This document shows, one piece after another, positions 19,672 through 28,136 of a stretch of 64,000 bases of DNA (the first letter of the stretch is position 1; every line of letters starts with the position of its first letter). The notes under the pieces are model-generated. The model had not been told where the DNA came from. It made no database searches and was given only the letters and a program-made list of their open reading frames with translations. The position numbers and the translations under genes were made by a program. Source of the stretch: Streptomyces sp. R28 (GTDB lineage: Bacteria; Actinomycetota; Actinomycetes; Streptomycetales; Streptomycetaceae); NCBI RefSeq assembly GCF_041052385.1, contig NZ_CP163439.1:10157001-10221000 (forward strand), read 5' to 3'.

Positions 19672-20439
19672 TCATAGGCTCGTGTATCCGCCGTCGACGG
19701 GCAGCGCGACGCCGACGACGAAGCCGGCGGCGTCGCTGCACAGCCAGAGTGCGGCGGCGGCGACTTCTTCGGCTGTGCCGAGCCGTCCGATGGGCTGCTG
19801 CTTCATGATCTCGGCCATGGCTTCGGCCTGGCCTTCGAGCATGTCGGCGACCATCGGGGTGTCGATGACGCCGGGGCACACGGCGTTGATACGGATGCCC
19901 TTGGCGGCGTACTCGACCGCGGCACTCTTCGTCAGGCTGATCACCCCGTGCTTGGACGCGTGGTACGCGGCACGCTGGGGCAGACCGACCAGGCCGCCGA
20001 GGGAGGAGCAGTTGACGATCGCTCCGGAGCCCTGGGTGCGCATCTGACGCAGCTCGTGCTTCTGCGCGGCCCACACGCCGCGGAGGTTGACGGCGTTGAC
20101 GTGGTCGAACTCCTCCGCGCTCTCCTCGGCGGCGTCGCACGGCGGGGCCTGGATGCCGGCGTTGTTGAAGGCCATGTCCAGGCGACCGAAGGCGCTCACC
20201 GCGCGTTCGACCATCGCGGCTGCCTGACGTTCGTCGGTGACGTCGCAGGCGACACCGAGGGCCTGGTGGCCGGCGTCGGTCAGGTCCTTGGCAGCCTTCT
20301 CGACGGCGCTCTGGTTGATGTCGGCCAGGACGACGGCGGCGCCGGCCTCGGCGAAGGCACGGGCCGCGGCCAGGCCCATCCCGGAGGCCGCACCGGTGAC
20401 CAGCGCGACCTGGCCCGCGAAGTCGTACTGCGGATTCAC
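19672..20439 (-). CDS. Short-chain dehydrogenase/reductase
   Basis: A complete 255-residue classical SDR: TGAASGMG at residues 15-22, NNAG at about 91-94, serine in NCSSLGG, catalytic YHASK at about 158-162, and the C-terminal VCPGVIDTPM and PVDGGYTSL. It lies between the AKR and ADH genes of the redox operon. Aspartate after beta-2 (VLADINQS) favours NAD over NADP. Substrate not determinable. Confidence 0.92.
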   Translation of the reverse strand: MNPQYDFAGQVALVTGAASGMGLAAARAFAEAGAAVVLADINQSAVEKAAKDLTDAGHQALGVACDVTDERQAAAMVERAVSAFGRLDMAFNNAGIQAPPCDAAEESAEEFDHVNAVNLRGVWAAQKHELRQMRTQGSGAIVNCSSLGGLVGLPQRAAYHASKHGVISLTKSAAVEYAAKGIRINAVCPGVIDTPMVADMLEGQAEAMAEIMKQQPIGRLGTAEEVAAAALWLCSDAAGFVVGVALPVDGGYTSL

Positions 20440-20462
20440 TGCAGAATCTCTTTCGCGTAAGC

Positions 20463-20482
20463 GGCCGGGCCTTCACCCGGCC
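20463..20482 (-). terminator. Hairpin between the ADH and SDR genes
   Basis: GGCCGGG, six-base loop, CCCGGCC: a perfect seven-pair stem, without a T-run. It sits 23-42 bases upstream of the SDR start and could attenuate read-through within the operon. Beside it (about 20525-20560) is a short run of CCCACG-like units. Confidence 0.45.
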
Positions 20483-20574
20483 CGGCAGGGCGTGGACGCC
20501 GTCCGGTGGCCGGGCAACCCGATATCCACGCCCACGCACACGCCCACGCCCACGCCCAGGTACGGGCCCCGGGT

Positions 20575-21543
20575 TCAGGGGCGGAGGAGGACCTTGACGG
20601 CCCGCCGCTCGTCCATGGCCCGGTACCCCTCGGCCACCTCGGACAGGGGCAGTTCGAGGTCGAAGACCCTGCCCGGGTCGATACGGCCGGACAGCACACG
20701 GTTGATCAGATCGGGCAGGAACTCGCGGACCGGGGCGGGGCCGCCGCGCAGGCCGACGTGGGAGAAGAACAGTTCCTGGCCGTCGAAGGCGACGTCGTGG
20801 GGGACGCCGACGAAACCGACGTTGCCGCCGGGCCGGGTCGAGCGCAGGGCCTGCTGCATGGACTCGCTGTTGCCGACGCATTCCAGCACCCGGTCGGCGC
20901 CGACCCCGCCGGTCATCTCCTTGACGCGGGCCACGCCCTCGTCCCCGCGTTCGGCGACGATGTCGGTGGCGCCGAACTCGCGGGCCAGCTTCTGTCGGGA
21001 CTCGTGCCGGGACATGGCGATGATCCGCGTCGCACCCAGTTCCTTGGCGGCGTTGACCGCGCACAGGCCCACCGCGCCGTCCCCGACCACGACGACGGTG
21101 TCACCGGACCGCACCTGTGCGGCCACGGCGGCGTACCAACCGGTGCCCATCACGTCCGAGCAGGCCAGCAGGCTCGGCACGAACTTCTCGTCAGGAACCT
21201 CGGGGGTGGCGACCAGGGTGCCGTCGGCCAGCGGCACCCGCAGCCGCTCGGCCTGGCAGCCCTCGGCGCCGACGAACTCGCGGTGCAGACAGTTGCTCTG
21301 ATAGCCGTTCCGGCAGTTGGCGCAGGTGTTGTCGGAGGCGAAGAACGAGCCGACGACGAACTGTCCCGGCTTGATGGCCTTCACCTCGTCGCCGACCTCC
21401 TCGACGATGCCGACGTACTCGTGGCCGAAGGGCGTGGGTTGCTCAACCGGGTTGATGCCGCGGTAGTCCCACAGGTCCGAACCGCACACGCAGGTGGCGA
21501 CGGTGCGGATGATCGCATCGGTCGCGTCGATGATCTCTTTCAC
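20575..21543 (-). CDS. Zinc-dependent alcohol dehydrogenase (MDR), N-terminus apparently short
   Basis: The protein from GTG 21543 is 322 residues. Zinc-binding features are present: ATCVCGSDLW and GHEYVGIV for the catalytic site, and the structural lobe C..C in TCANCRNGYQSNC. The Rossmann region carries VVGDGAVGLCAV. Family members usually have 20-25 residues before the equivalent of IIDATDAII; here the upstream sequence does not encode them and no ribosome site precedes the GTG. Either the start is damaged or the enzyme is unusually short at that end. It is the third gene of the redox operon. Confidence 0.82.
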   Translation of the reverse strand: MKEIIDATDAIIRTVATCVCGSDLWDYRGINPVEQPTPFGHEYVGIVEEVGDEVKAIKPGQFVVGSFFASDNTCANCRNGYQSNCLHREFVGAEGCQAERLRVPLADGTLVATPEVPDEKFVPSLLACSDVMGTGWYAAVAAQVRSGDTVVVVGDGAVGLCAVNAAKELGATRIIAMSRHESRQKLAREFGATDIVAERGDEGVARVKEMTGGVGADRVLECVGNSESMQQALRSTRPGGNVGFVGVPHDVAFDGQELFFSHVGLRGGPAPVREFLPDLINRVLSGRIDPGRVFDLELPLSEVAEGYRAMDERRAVKVLLRP

Positions 21544-21595
21544 AAGGTGGATACGAGGACTGCCCGGCCGGCGCCGACAGCCTTCGAAGGGCTGG

Positions 21596-22009
21596 TCAGC
21601 GGTCGGCGGACTTCAGTGCCGTGGCGTACTGCTCGTCGGTCACCGGCTCCAGCCAGGTGGTGCCGTCGCCGCTCTCGTCGCCGACGAGCATGGCGATGTG
21701 GGCCATGAGCGTGGTGTCGGTGGCGCCGTGCCAGTGCTCCTCACCGGCCGGGCACTTGACCGTCTCACCGGCGCTGGCCAGCGCGACATCGCCGTCGCGG
21801 GTGCCGACCAGGCCGACGCCGTCGGTGATGTAGAGGGTCTGGCCCTTGACGTGGGAGTGCCAGTTGGTGCGGGCGCCGGGGGTGAAGCGGACCAGAGCGG
21901 CGACCAGGTGGGCGGGGGCGGAGGGCGTCTCGATCGGGTTGAGGTAGACGTCGCCGGTGAAGCGCTCGGACGGGGCCTTGGCGGTGGGGGTGGAGGTGAT
22001 GTGTTCCAC
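21596..22009 (-). CDS. Cupin-domain protein
   Basis: A 137-residue single-domain cupin from GTG 22009 (VEHITSTPTAK), preceded by AGGAAGAG. The metal-binding cupin motifs are present: WHSHVKGQTLYITDG and later CPAGEEHWHGATDT. It is a typical companion of carboxymuconolactone-decarboxylase-like proteins in bacterial redox operons; it may bind or isomerise a small carbonyl compound. Gaps of 52 and 56 bases separate it from the ADH and CMD genes. Confidence 0.88.
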   Translation of the reverse strand: MEHITSTPTAKAPSERFTGDVYLNPIETPSAPAHLVAALVRFTPGARTNWHSHVKGQTLYITDGVGLVGTRDGDVALASAGETVKCPAGEEHWHGATDTTLMAHIAMLVGDESGDGTTWLEPVTDEQYATALKSADR

Positions 22010-22065
22010 GGCAGCTCTTCCTGGAGGGGGAGGGGGACGGTGTGCGGGCGAGGCGGAGGGGCCGG

Positions 22066-22386
22066 TCAGGCGGACTGCTCGTCGGCGATCTTCTTCAGCA
22101 GCGTGATCGCGGTCATGGCGTTGGGCCATCCGGCGTAGAACGCCAGATGGGTGATGGCCTCGGAGAGCTCCTCGACGCTCAGCCCGTTCTCCAGGGCCTT
22201 GCCCAGGTGGTACGGCAGCTGCTCGCTCCGGTAGAGCGCGGCCAGCACGCTCACCGTGACGAGGCTGCGATCGCGGGGGGAGAGACCGGGGCGCTCCCAC
22301 ACGTCGCCGAAGAGCACGTCGTCGGTGATCTCGACGAGCTTCGGCGCGACCTGTGCCAGTTCCCGGGGTGCGGACTGCTTCGCCAT
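22066..22386 (-). CDS. Carboxymuconolactone decarboxylase-like protein
   Basis: The chosen start ATG 22386 (MAKQSAPRELAQVAPKL) has AAGGAG at the right distance, giving 106 residues. LFGDVWERPGLSPRDRSLVTVSVLAAL and EEAITHLAFYAGWPNAMTA-type sequence identify the family (actual: LSEAITHLAFYAGWPNAM). A longer in-frame start at 22650 would run through the short tandem repeat and the regulator's promoter and is rejected. It is the first gene of the five-gene operon. Family members act as decarboxylases or as peroxidase-like reductases. Confidence 0.9.
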   Translation of the reverse strand: MAKQSAPRELAQVAPKLVEITDDVLFGDVWERPGLSPRDRSLVTVSVLAALYRSEQLPYHLGKALENGLSVEELSEAITHLAFYAGWPNAMTAITLLKKIADEQSA

Positions 22387-22470
22387 GCGGTGACTCCTTG
22401 CCATGATCCGAACACGTAACCGGCAGCTCCACTCTGTGGAGGGGAGGGCCTGCCCCGCAGCTGCAGCACG

Positions 22471-22509
22471 CTCAGCGATCTCAGCGATCTCCGCGATCTC
22501 CGCGATCTG
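22471..22509. repeat. Short tandem repeat in the regulator/operon intergenic region
   Basis: About four copies of a 9-base unit (cagcgatct / ccgcgatct) lie in tandem midway between the divergent CMD and XRE genes. They could bind the XRE regulator or be a slippage product. No regulatory proof in sequence. Confidence 0.6.
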
Positions 22510-22635
22510 GTCCGGGCGTCTGCCGGCTGCCTTCGGCATCGAGGAAACCGCAGGGCACAGGCGTGCGGAAGGTACTGCCGTTACAGGTACTGACAGGACC
22601 CCCCAGGCCGGGCGAGGCGTGCTTAGCCTGGTGGC

Positions 22636-23514
22636 ATGGACACCGCCCACGACATCCGCGAGTTCCTCGCCACCCGCCGTGCGAAGATCACTCCCCAGCA
22701 GGCGGGCCTGCCCGCCTTCGGTGGCAATCGGCGTGTCCCGGGCCTGCGTCGCGAAGAGGTCGCCCTACTGGCCGGTGTCAGCATCGACTACTACGTACGC
22801 CTGGAGCGCGGCCACCTCGCCGGGGCCTCCGAGGAGGTCCTCGACGCCGTCGCGAACGCCCTTCAGCTCGACGAGGCCGAACGCTCCCACCTCTACGACC
22901 TGGCCGCGGCCCAGCGCACACGCCCTGCCCGCGGCAGCAAGAAACCGCGCGGACCCCTCCCCGCCAGCATCCAGCGTGTGCTGGACTCCATGACCGAGAG
23001 TCCGGCCTTCGTCCGCAACGGGCGCCTGGACATCCTTGCCATCAACCGGCTCGGCCGCGCCCTTTACGCGCCGCTGTTCACCTCCGGCACGCCGCGGCCG
23101 GTCAACATCGCCCGCTTCCAGTTCCTCGACCCCGCCGGCCGCGAGTTCTTCCCCGACTGGGACGCCTCGCTCAACACCACCGTCTCGCTGCTGCGCACCG
23201 AGGCAGGACGCGCCCCGCACGACGCCGAGCTCACGGGGCTGATCGGGGAGTTGGTCACCCGCAGCGACGAGTTCCGCATCGCCTGGGCCAAGCACAACGT
23301 GCGTCTGCACCACACCGGGCGCAAACCGTTCTGCCACCCCGAGATCGGCGAAATCGTCCTCGACTTCGATGCCATGGCCCTGCCCGCGCAACCCGGGCTG
23401 ACCCTCACCGCGTACAGCGCGGAGCCGGGCACCGCGGCCCACGACGGATTGCGCCTGCTGTCCGCCTGGGCGGCCACCGAGGACACCCACCCTGCCGTCC
23501 GGGCTGCCGACTAG
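22636..23514 (+). CDS. XRE-family regulator with MmyB-like ligand domain
   Basis: A complete 292-residue protein. Residues about 8-90 form the helix-turn-helix (LRREEVALLAGVSIDYYVRL), and residues about 105-285 the MmyB-like PAS/ligand-binding domain (SPAFVRNGRLDILAINRLGRAL and the HHTGRKPFCHPEIGEIVLDF stretch). It is divergent from the CMD-cupin-ADH-SDR-AKR operon, and such regulators commonly control exactly this kind of redox cluster. A long GC-rich alternative frame over the same DNA is rejected. Confidence 0.92.
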   Translation: MDTAHDIREFLATRRAKITPQQAGLPAFGGNRRVPGLRREEVALLAGVSIDYYVRLERGHLAGASEEVLDAVANALQLDEAERSHLYDLAAAQRTRPARGSKKPRGPLPASIQRVLDSMTESPAFVRNGRLDILAINRLGRALYAPLFTSGTPRPVNIARFQFLDPAGREFFPDWDASLNTTVSLLRTEAGRAPHDAELTGLIGELVTRSDEFRIAWAKHNVRLHHTGRKPFCHPEIGEIVLDFDAMALPAQPGLTLTAYSAEPGTAAHDGLRLLSAWAATEDTHPAVRAAD

Positions 23515-23562
23515 CCGCAGGACGCGCCGCTTCCACCGAGCGTCCGTACAGGGAGTCACGAG

Positions 23563-23650
23563 ATGGCGAAGCAGGCGGCACCTCCGGAGCGGGCCGAGAT
23601 CACGCCCAAGCACGTAAAGGCCATCAATGGTGTGCCCTTCGGTCAGCCAG
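23563..23650 (+). pseudogene. Start of a second CMD-like gene, truncated
   Basis: ATG 23563 encodes MAKQAAPPERAEITPKHVKA and then VPFGQPGG, closely echoing the start of the CMD-like protein at 22386 (MAKQSAPRELAQVAP). After about 30 residues the similarity stops and the frame continues as low-complexity sequence. This looks like the abandoned 5' end of a duplicate. A ribosome-site-like AGGGAG lies upstream. Confidence 0.5.
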
Positions 23651-23900
23651 GCGGTCGGCACCCAGGAGTCGATGACGCAGGCCATCCGCTCCGCTCGTCA
23701 ACAGCTCAAGCACCTTCAGGCTGGCCAGAATCGGTGACACGCCGAGGACAGCTGACACTCGCGGCGACGCAGCCGGAAGTCCCAGGACAGGCCCGAGCGG
23801 CTTCCACCGCAAGGAGCCGCTCCTTCGGGTCAGTACAGGGCCTGTCTGTGCGGTGCTGCCCGTGCGGAGGTCACGAAGGCCGGCCGGTTCTACCTCCGTA
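23651..23900. other. Region without a recognisable gene
   Basis: No frame on either strand reads convincingly as protein. It lies between the truncated CMD-like start and a small possible ORF, in a stretch with several other scraps. Confidence 0.4.
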
Positions 23901-24140
23901 ATGGCCGCTGTCCCGACGACGCGGACCCTGCTGACCGCGGCCGGCATGTCGGTGCCCGCCGAGTCTCCAACGCCGTACAGCGAGCGGCCCATTGCCCGTG
24001 CGTGGCGGGCGAAGGCGCGGGAGCTGGTTGATCGGCTCGTGGCTGAAGGACACCTCCGGTTCGCGCATGCCGATGATGAGGAGATCGCGCAATGGCGGCG
24101 GGTCCGGGGCCGGGTAGGCGGGACGCGGTCAGCCGCGTAA
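23901..24140 (+). CDS. Possible small unrecognised protein or 3' remnant
   Basis: A 79-residue frame from ATG 23901 (MAAVPTTRTLLTAAGMS) continues with amphipathic, protein-like sequence (ARAWRAKARELVDRLVAEG, then HLRFAHADDEEIAQWRRVRG). I do not recognise it. The frame is open further upstream, so this may be the tail of a larger lost gene rather than a complete small one. No strong ribosome site. Confidence 0.35.
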   Translation: MAAVPTTRTLLTAAGMSVPAESPTPYSERPIARAWRAKARELVDRLVAEGHLRFAHADDEEIAQWRRVRGRVGGTRSAA

Positions 24141-24195
24141 TCGCACGTGAGAAACCCGGCGACGTCGGCGATCAGCCCCGGGATACTGGTCGCCC

Positions 24196-24942
24196 ATGGA
24201 TGAGGTGAAAGTCGTTGTCGCCCATTCCGAGCGGGCGACCCTGCGCGTCGGTGACGTGTTCCTGAAGGTGGACGCCGATCGGGCGCGCATCGAAGTCGAG
24301 GTCGAGGCAATGGCCCTGGCGCCGGTCCCGACCCCGGAGGTCCTGTGGTGCAAGCCGCCCGTGCTCGCGATCGCCGCACTCCCGGGGACGACGCTCGGCC
24401 GCCTCGGCGGGCCGTCGACCGGGTCGCCGACGGCATGGGCCGCGGCGGGCGCCGCCATCCGGAAGTTGCACGATGCGCCGCTGCCGCCCCGGCCCGGCCA
24501 GGCCGGTCGGAGCATCATCGCGCTGGTGGCGGAACTCGACGACGAGTGCGAGCGGCTCGTGTCGAACGGCGTCCTGCCCGCGGACCTGGTCACCCGCAAC
24601 CGTCAGGTCGCCGAGGCCGCGCTCCGGCCGTGGACTCCGGCGTTCACTCACGGCGACCTGCAGATCGCGCACGTCTTCGTCGACGGCGACGAGGTCACGG
24701 GCATCATCGACTGGTCCGAGGCGGGCCAGGGTGATGCCTTGTACGACCTCGCCACCTTCACGCTCGGACACGAGGAGCACCTTGACGATGTCATCGCCGG
24801 CTACGGCACTGACATCGACCTCGACGTGATCCGCGCGTGGTGGTCGTTGCGAAGCCTGCTGGTGGTTCGCTGGCTGGTCGAGCACGGTTTCGACCCGTTC
24901 GCGCCGGGTTGCGAGGTCGACGTGCTGAGATCCCGCATGTGA
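24196..24942 (+). CDS. Aminoglycoside-phosphotransferase-fold (APH) kinase
   Basis: A complete 248-residue protein. The ATP-lysine is likely Lys24 (VFLKVD), the catalytic loop is HGDLQ at residues 152-156 with Asp154, and the metal-binding aspartate is Asp172 in IIDWSEA. The glycine-rich loop is short. Length is near the lower end of the family. It may phosphorylate an antibiotic or a small sugar/choline-like metabolite. It sits alone between scraps, so context gives no help. Confidence 0.88.
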   Translation: MDEVKVVVAHSERATLRVGDVFLKVDADRARIEVEVEAMALAPVPTPEVLWCKPPVLAIAALPGTTLGRLGGPSTGSPTAWAAAGAAIRKLHDAPLPPRPGQAGRSIIALVAELDDECERLVSNGVLPADLVTRNRQVAEAALRPWTPAFTHGDLQIAHVFVDGDEVTGIIDWSEAGQGDALYDLATFTLGHEEHLDDVIAGYGTDIDLDVIRAWWSLRSLLVVRWLVEHGFDPFAPGCEVDVLRSRM

Positions 24943-24959
24943 GGCTGCGCGGGCCCGGT

Positions 24960-25114
24960 ACTGCTGGGTCTCCCAGCGGGTACGCAGTTGGCGGAACCAG
25001 TGCGGCGGCGCGATCGCTCCTTCCACGACCCACTGGTACACCCCCAGGCCGATCTGGAACCGACGGACCCAGCGGCTCTATGCGCGCCCACGACTCGTCG
25101 TCGATCTCCCACAT
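24960..25114 (-). mobile_element. IS5-type transposase remnant with the middle deleted
   Basis: From ATG 25114 the minus strand reads MWEIDDESWARIEPL, the exact kind of N-terminus used by IS5-type transposases. Within about 45 bases the frame changes, and the next recognisable sequence is a C-terminal end (YQWVVEGAIAPPHWFRQLRT then RWE). The whole catalytic middle is missing. Only about 155 bases of an element that is normally some 800 remain. Confidence 0.65.
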
Positions 25115-25203
25115 CGACACTTCCGGGTGTCGAGAATGCGGCACCGGCTCCGTCCCAGGGGTACCAGTAGCCAGAACGCACTGCGCGACGAAGAAGGAGC
25201 CCC

Positions 25204-25644
25204 GTGACGATTCAGCGGATGGACAACGTAGGCATCGTCGTCGACGACCTGGAGGCTGCCATCGCCTTCTTCACCGAGCTCGGCATGGAGCTGGAAGGCG
25301 AAGCGCAGATCGAGGGAATCGCCGCAGACCAGATGGTCGGCCTCGACGGGGTCCGCAGCGCCATCGCGATGATGCGCACCCCCGACGGCCACGGCAAGCT
25401 GGAGCTGACGAAGTTCCACACCCCCGCGGCGATCACTGCCGGACCGCTCAACCCGCCACCCAACACTCTGGGCCTGCACCGTGTCATGTTCGCCGTCGAC
25501 GACATCGACGACACGATCACCCGCCTGCGCGGCCATGGCGCCGAACTCCTCGGCGAGGTGGCCCAGTACGAGAACGTCTACCGACTCTGCAACCTCCGTG
25601 GCCCCTCGGGAATCATCGTCGCTCTGGCCGAACGGATCGGATAG
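25204..25644 (+). CDS. VOC-family protein
   Basis: A 146-residue VOC protein starting at GTG 25204 with GAAGGAG upstream. Two half-modules are visible: VGIVVDDLEAAIAFFTELGM with an E/H-type metal-ligand region (KLELTKFHTP), and LHRVMFAVDDIDDTITRLRG ending RGPSGIIVALAER. It is probably a metal-dependent glyoxalase-like or dioxygenase-like enzyme, or a resistance protein. It is a single gene between an IS remnant and a broken oxidoreductase. Confidence 0.88.
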   Translation: MTIQRMDNVGIVVDDLEAAIAFFTELGMELEGEAQIEGIAADQMVGLDGVRSAIAMMRTPDGHGKLELTKFHTPAAITAGPLNPPPNTLGLHRVMFAVDDIDDTITRLRGHGAELLGEVAQYENVYRLCNLRGPSGIIVALAERIG

Positions 25645-25687
25645 GTTCTGCCTCTTTGATCAGCGTCGGTCCGGATGTCGGTTCGTG

Positions 25688-26360
25688 TCGCAGGCGGTGG
25701 CTGACGTGGCACCGCGCCACGTCCTGATCAAGGTCAGGGCGGCCGGGCTGAACCCGCTCGACAACGTCATAGCGGCCGGATGCATGGCCGAGAACCTCGC
25801 CCCGTATCCGCTGGTCCTGGGTCGCGACGCGGCCGGCGTCGTCGAGGCCGTCGACCATGTCGCACCGGCCAGGAGGTGTTCGGCAACATCCCGCTGGTGC
25901 CCGCCGGTCCAGGCGGGCACCCTCGCCGAGTACGCGCTGCGGCCCGCCGCCACTCTCTTCGTGAAGCCGTCCGGACGGGACTTCGCGACCGCCGCCGCGC
26001 TGCCGCTGGCCTCCGCCGCTGCTGTGGCAGCCGTCGACCAGGTCGCCCCGAGTCCGGCCGAGGTCGTCCTCGTCAACGGTGCCACTGGCGGGGTGGGGCG
26101 GTGCGCGCTCCAACTGCCCCACATGCTGGCTGCCCTCCTGGGACGTGACCGTCGTGGCCACCGGCACCGCCGCCGACGTAGAACGGCTCACCGCGCTCGG
26201 GGGGCGAGGTCCCCCTGGGCGCGGTCCGCGAGGGTGGCCGGGTCGCGACCACCACCGTGGCGCCCGACGCCGACACCCTCGCCGCCGCGGGCCTCACGGC
26301 CTGGCCTGTGTACTCGCCTGCACTCGAACATCGAGGCGATCCACCGGCTCATGTCCGGGT
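25688..26360 (+). pseudogene. Quinone-oxidoreductase-like MDR protein, multiply frameshifted
   Basis: Recognisable pieces in successive frames are HVLIKVRAAGLNPLDNVIAA, PLVLGRDAAGVVEAVD, then TGQEVFGNIPLV in a second frame, GTLAEYALRPAATLF back in the first, LVNGATGGVGRCAL (NADPH site), VVATGTAADVERLTALG in a third and GAVREGGRVATT in another. At least four frame changes occur. The N-terminal 25-30 residues and the C-terminus are also missing. This is a clear zinc-less MDR pseudogene. Confidence 0.8.
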
Positions 26361-26532
26361 GTCGGGCCGTCGCGTGCTCGCCTGGCATCAGTGACCTCAG
26401 CAGTCACCGCCTGGCGGACCGGTCCGAGTGGGGTCGAGTGAACGCCAAGATCCCCCGAGGGGGGAGCGCAAAGGGTTCCGCCTGTACCGCGACAGCCGAT
26501 GAGCTTTCGCGGGCCCCGGTCGGCCGGGTGGA

Positions 26533-27366
26533 TCAGCGCAGTCCGGCGAAGAGGTCGTTCTCGGGTACGGCGGCGCCGGTGGTGTCCTGGACACGTACGA
26601 AGGTCTCCATGCCCATCAACTCGCCGAACCTCTCCTTGCCCATCCTGAGGAAGAAGATGTTCTCGCCCTGACTGGCGTGCGCGGCCAGCGCGTCGAACTT
26701 CTGGCCGCTGAAGGCGGTGGTGTCCACCCACGTGGTGATCTCGTCGTCGGGGAGGCCGATCTCGGCCAGCGCGGCGGCCTCGGCAGGATCCGGCTCCGGC
26801 ATGTCCTCACCGAACTCGCGCATGATCTCGCCGAACCGCTGCATCATCGAGCGGGGCATCGTGGTCCAGTACACCTTCGGTGCCAGATCGGTCATCTCCA
26901 GCGCCGCCATCGTGATGCGGTGGGCCTGGATGTGGTCGGGGTGGCCGTAGAAGCCGTTCTCGTCGTAGGTGACGACCACATCGGGTCGGTAGTACCGCAT
27001 GAGTTCCGCGAGTCGGGCCGCGCCTTCCTGCACCGGGGTCTGCCAGAAGGATCCGGGGGCGTCGTTGCTCGGCCAGCCGATCATCCCGGAGTCGGCATAG
27101 TCGAGCATCTCCAGATCGCTGATCTTCAGGACGCCACAGCTCGCCTCGAGTTCTTGACGGCGCATCAGGGCGACCGCCGCCGGATCGTGCCCGGGATCGC
27201 CCGGCTTGACACCCCCCGGTCCGTCACCGCAACCGCCGTCGGTACACGTCACGAGAACCGTACGGATGCCTTCCGCCGCGTACCGCGCGAGGACCCCTCC
27301 GGTTCCAGTGGCCTCGTCGTCGGGGTGGGCGTGTACTGCCATGAGCGTCAAAGGCCGGTCAGTCAT
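26533..27366 (-). CDS. PIG-L/LmbE-family N-acetyl deacetylase
   Basis: A complete 277-residue protein from ATG 27366 with GCAGGAGGAC upstream. The zinc motif HPDDE is at residues 14-18 (AVHAHPDDEATGTGG), with the second histidine motif GHPDHIQAHR further on. The family includes MshB and Mca of mycothiol metabolism and natural-product deacetylases. Overall form (TCTDGGCGDGPGG, YWTTMPRSMMQRF) is like Mca-type or stand-alone actinobacterial paralogues. The specific substrate is not certain. Confidence 0.9.
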   Translation of the reverse strand: MTDRPLTLMAVHAHPDDEATGTGGVLARYAAEGIRTVLVTCTDGGCGDGPGGVKPGDPGHDPAAVALMRRQELEASCGVLKISDLEMLDYADSGMIGWPSNDAPGSFWQTPVQEGAARLAELMRYYRPDVVVTYDENGFYGHPDHIQAHRITMAALEMTDLAPKVYWTTMPRSMMQRFGEIMREFGEDMPEPDPAEAAALAEIGLPDDEITTWVDTTAFSGQKFDALAAHASQGENIFFLRMGKERFGELMGMETFVRVQDTTGAAVPENDLFAGLR

Positions 27367-27599
27367 GAAACAGTCCTCCTGCAGAAATACGTCTTGGTCC
27401 GAGTGCGCGGTGGGCGTACCGCGATCCTGGGGCCCGGAACCTGGTGGGGCGGACGACCTTGTGGTCTCCGTGTTCCCCGCCCGTGCGGCGCCGGTCCCTC
27501 GGTCGATGCAACCGTGCCGGCAGGTCCGGCTGTTCCCGGCGCGGCCGCTCGACCTTCCAGGCGTCGGTGTTCAACACGAACGAGGTACGGGCGCGACCT

Positions 27600-27890
27600 G
27601 CTGTCCTGTCGAAGTGCGCCCTTCTCGATAGCCCGGTCAAGATCACGGACAACTCCCAGTCGACCGTCACGTACACCTATGACACGGCGGCTGAGCCCCA
27701 GGGTCCGACGACCAGGGCGACCGACTCGGTAGCGGCCACCCGCGACAGCGACGGCACCCTGGTGTACTCCGACAGCGTCACCTCGTCGGCTTCGACCTAC
27801 CACTACGACGCGGTGGGACGCCTGACCGAGGTCGGCTACCGGCGCTCCGGGCGTGGACTGCCCGACCAGCGGCGGCACCACCGTGTCCTG
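27600..27890 (+). pseudogene. RHS-repeat fragment
   Basis: The plus strand contains YD-repeat-like sequence: PVKITDNSQSTVTYTYDTAA and STYHYDAVGRLTEVGY, separated by a stretch rich in S, T and D. These are typical of RHS/YD-repeat shell proteins. There is no start, no shell core and no toxin tip; the register breaks after GRLTEVGY. It is a small internal remnant. Confidence 0.6.
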
Positions 27891-27896
27891 CAACAC

Positions 27897-27929
27897 GAGG
27901 GGCTGCCGTGGCGTCCACGGCAGCCTCTC
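27897..27929. terminator. Strong hairpin
   Basis: GGCTGCCGTGG, loop cgt, CCACGGCAGCC is a perfect 11-pair stem (27901-27925), extended by four more pairs including one G-T. It is followed by a short T/C run (tctctt). It lies just after the RHS fragment and would work as a transcription terminator, possibly in both directions. Confidence 0.75.
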
Positions 27930-27973
27930 TTCATGGTCCGGGAGGCTCATCCGTCGGCCTCCTGATTGCCTGC

Positions 27974-28114
27974 TCATGCCGGCGCTTTTCGAGATCGTGG
28001 GTATCGGATGTGGTGGCGGATGCTGTCGTATGTGACCAAGTGGTCGTGGTGGTCCGTGAGTTCTACCCAGATCCGTTGTCGGTGCCGTGAACGGGCTCGT
28101 GCCGTAGGGGTCAT
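27974..28114 (-). CDS. Possible 46-residue basic protein, unrecognised
   Basis: From ATG 28114 the minus strand reads a histidine- and arginine-rich peptide (RQRIWVELTDHHDHLVTYD then SIRHHIRYPRSRKAPA) to a TGA at 27976-27974. The sequence looks protein-like but codon use is not strongly GC-biased at third positions, and there is no good ribosome site. It may be a fragment. Low confidence. Confidence 0.3.
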   Translation of the reverse strand: MTPTARARSRHRQRIWVELTDHHDHLVTYDSIRHHIRYPRSRKAPA

Positions 28115-28136
28115 GGTCCAGACCCGGACCAGCGCA

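Noticed and set aside
20525..20560. CCCACG-rich run considered as a CRISPR-like or regulatory repeat
   Set aside because: Units are 6 bases, without spacers, and lie in an operon gap. It is simple low-complexity sequence.
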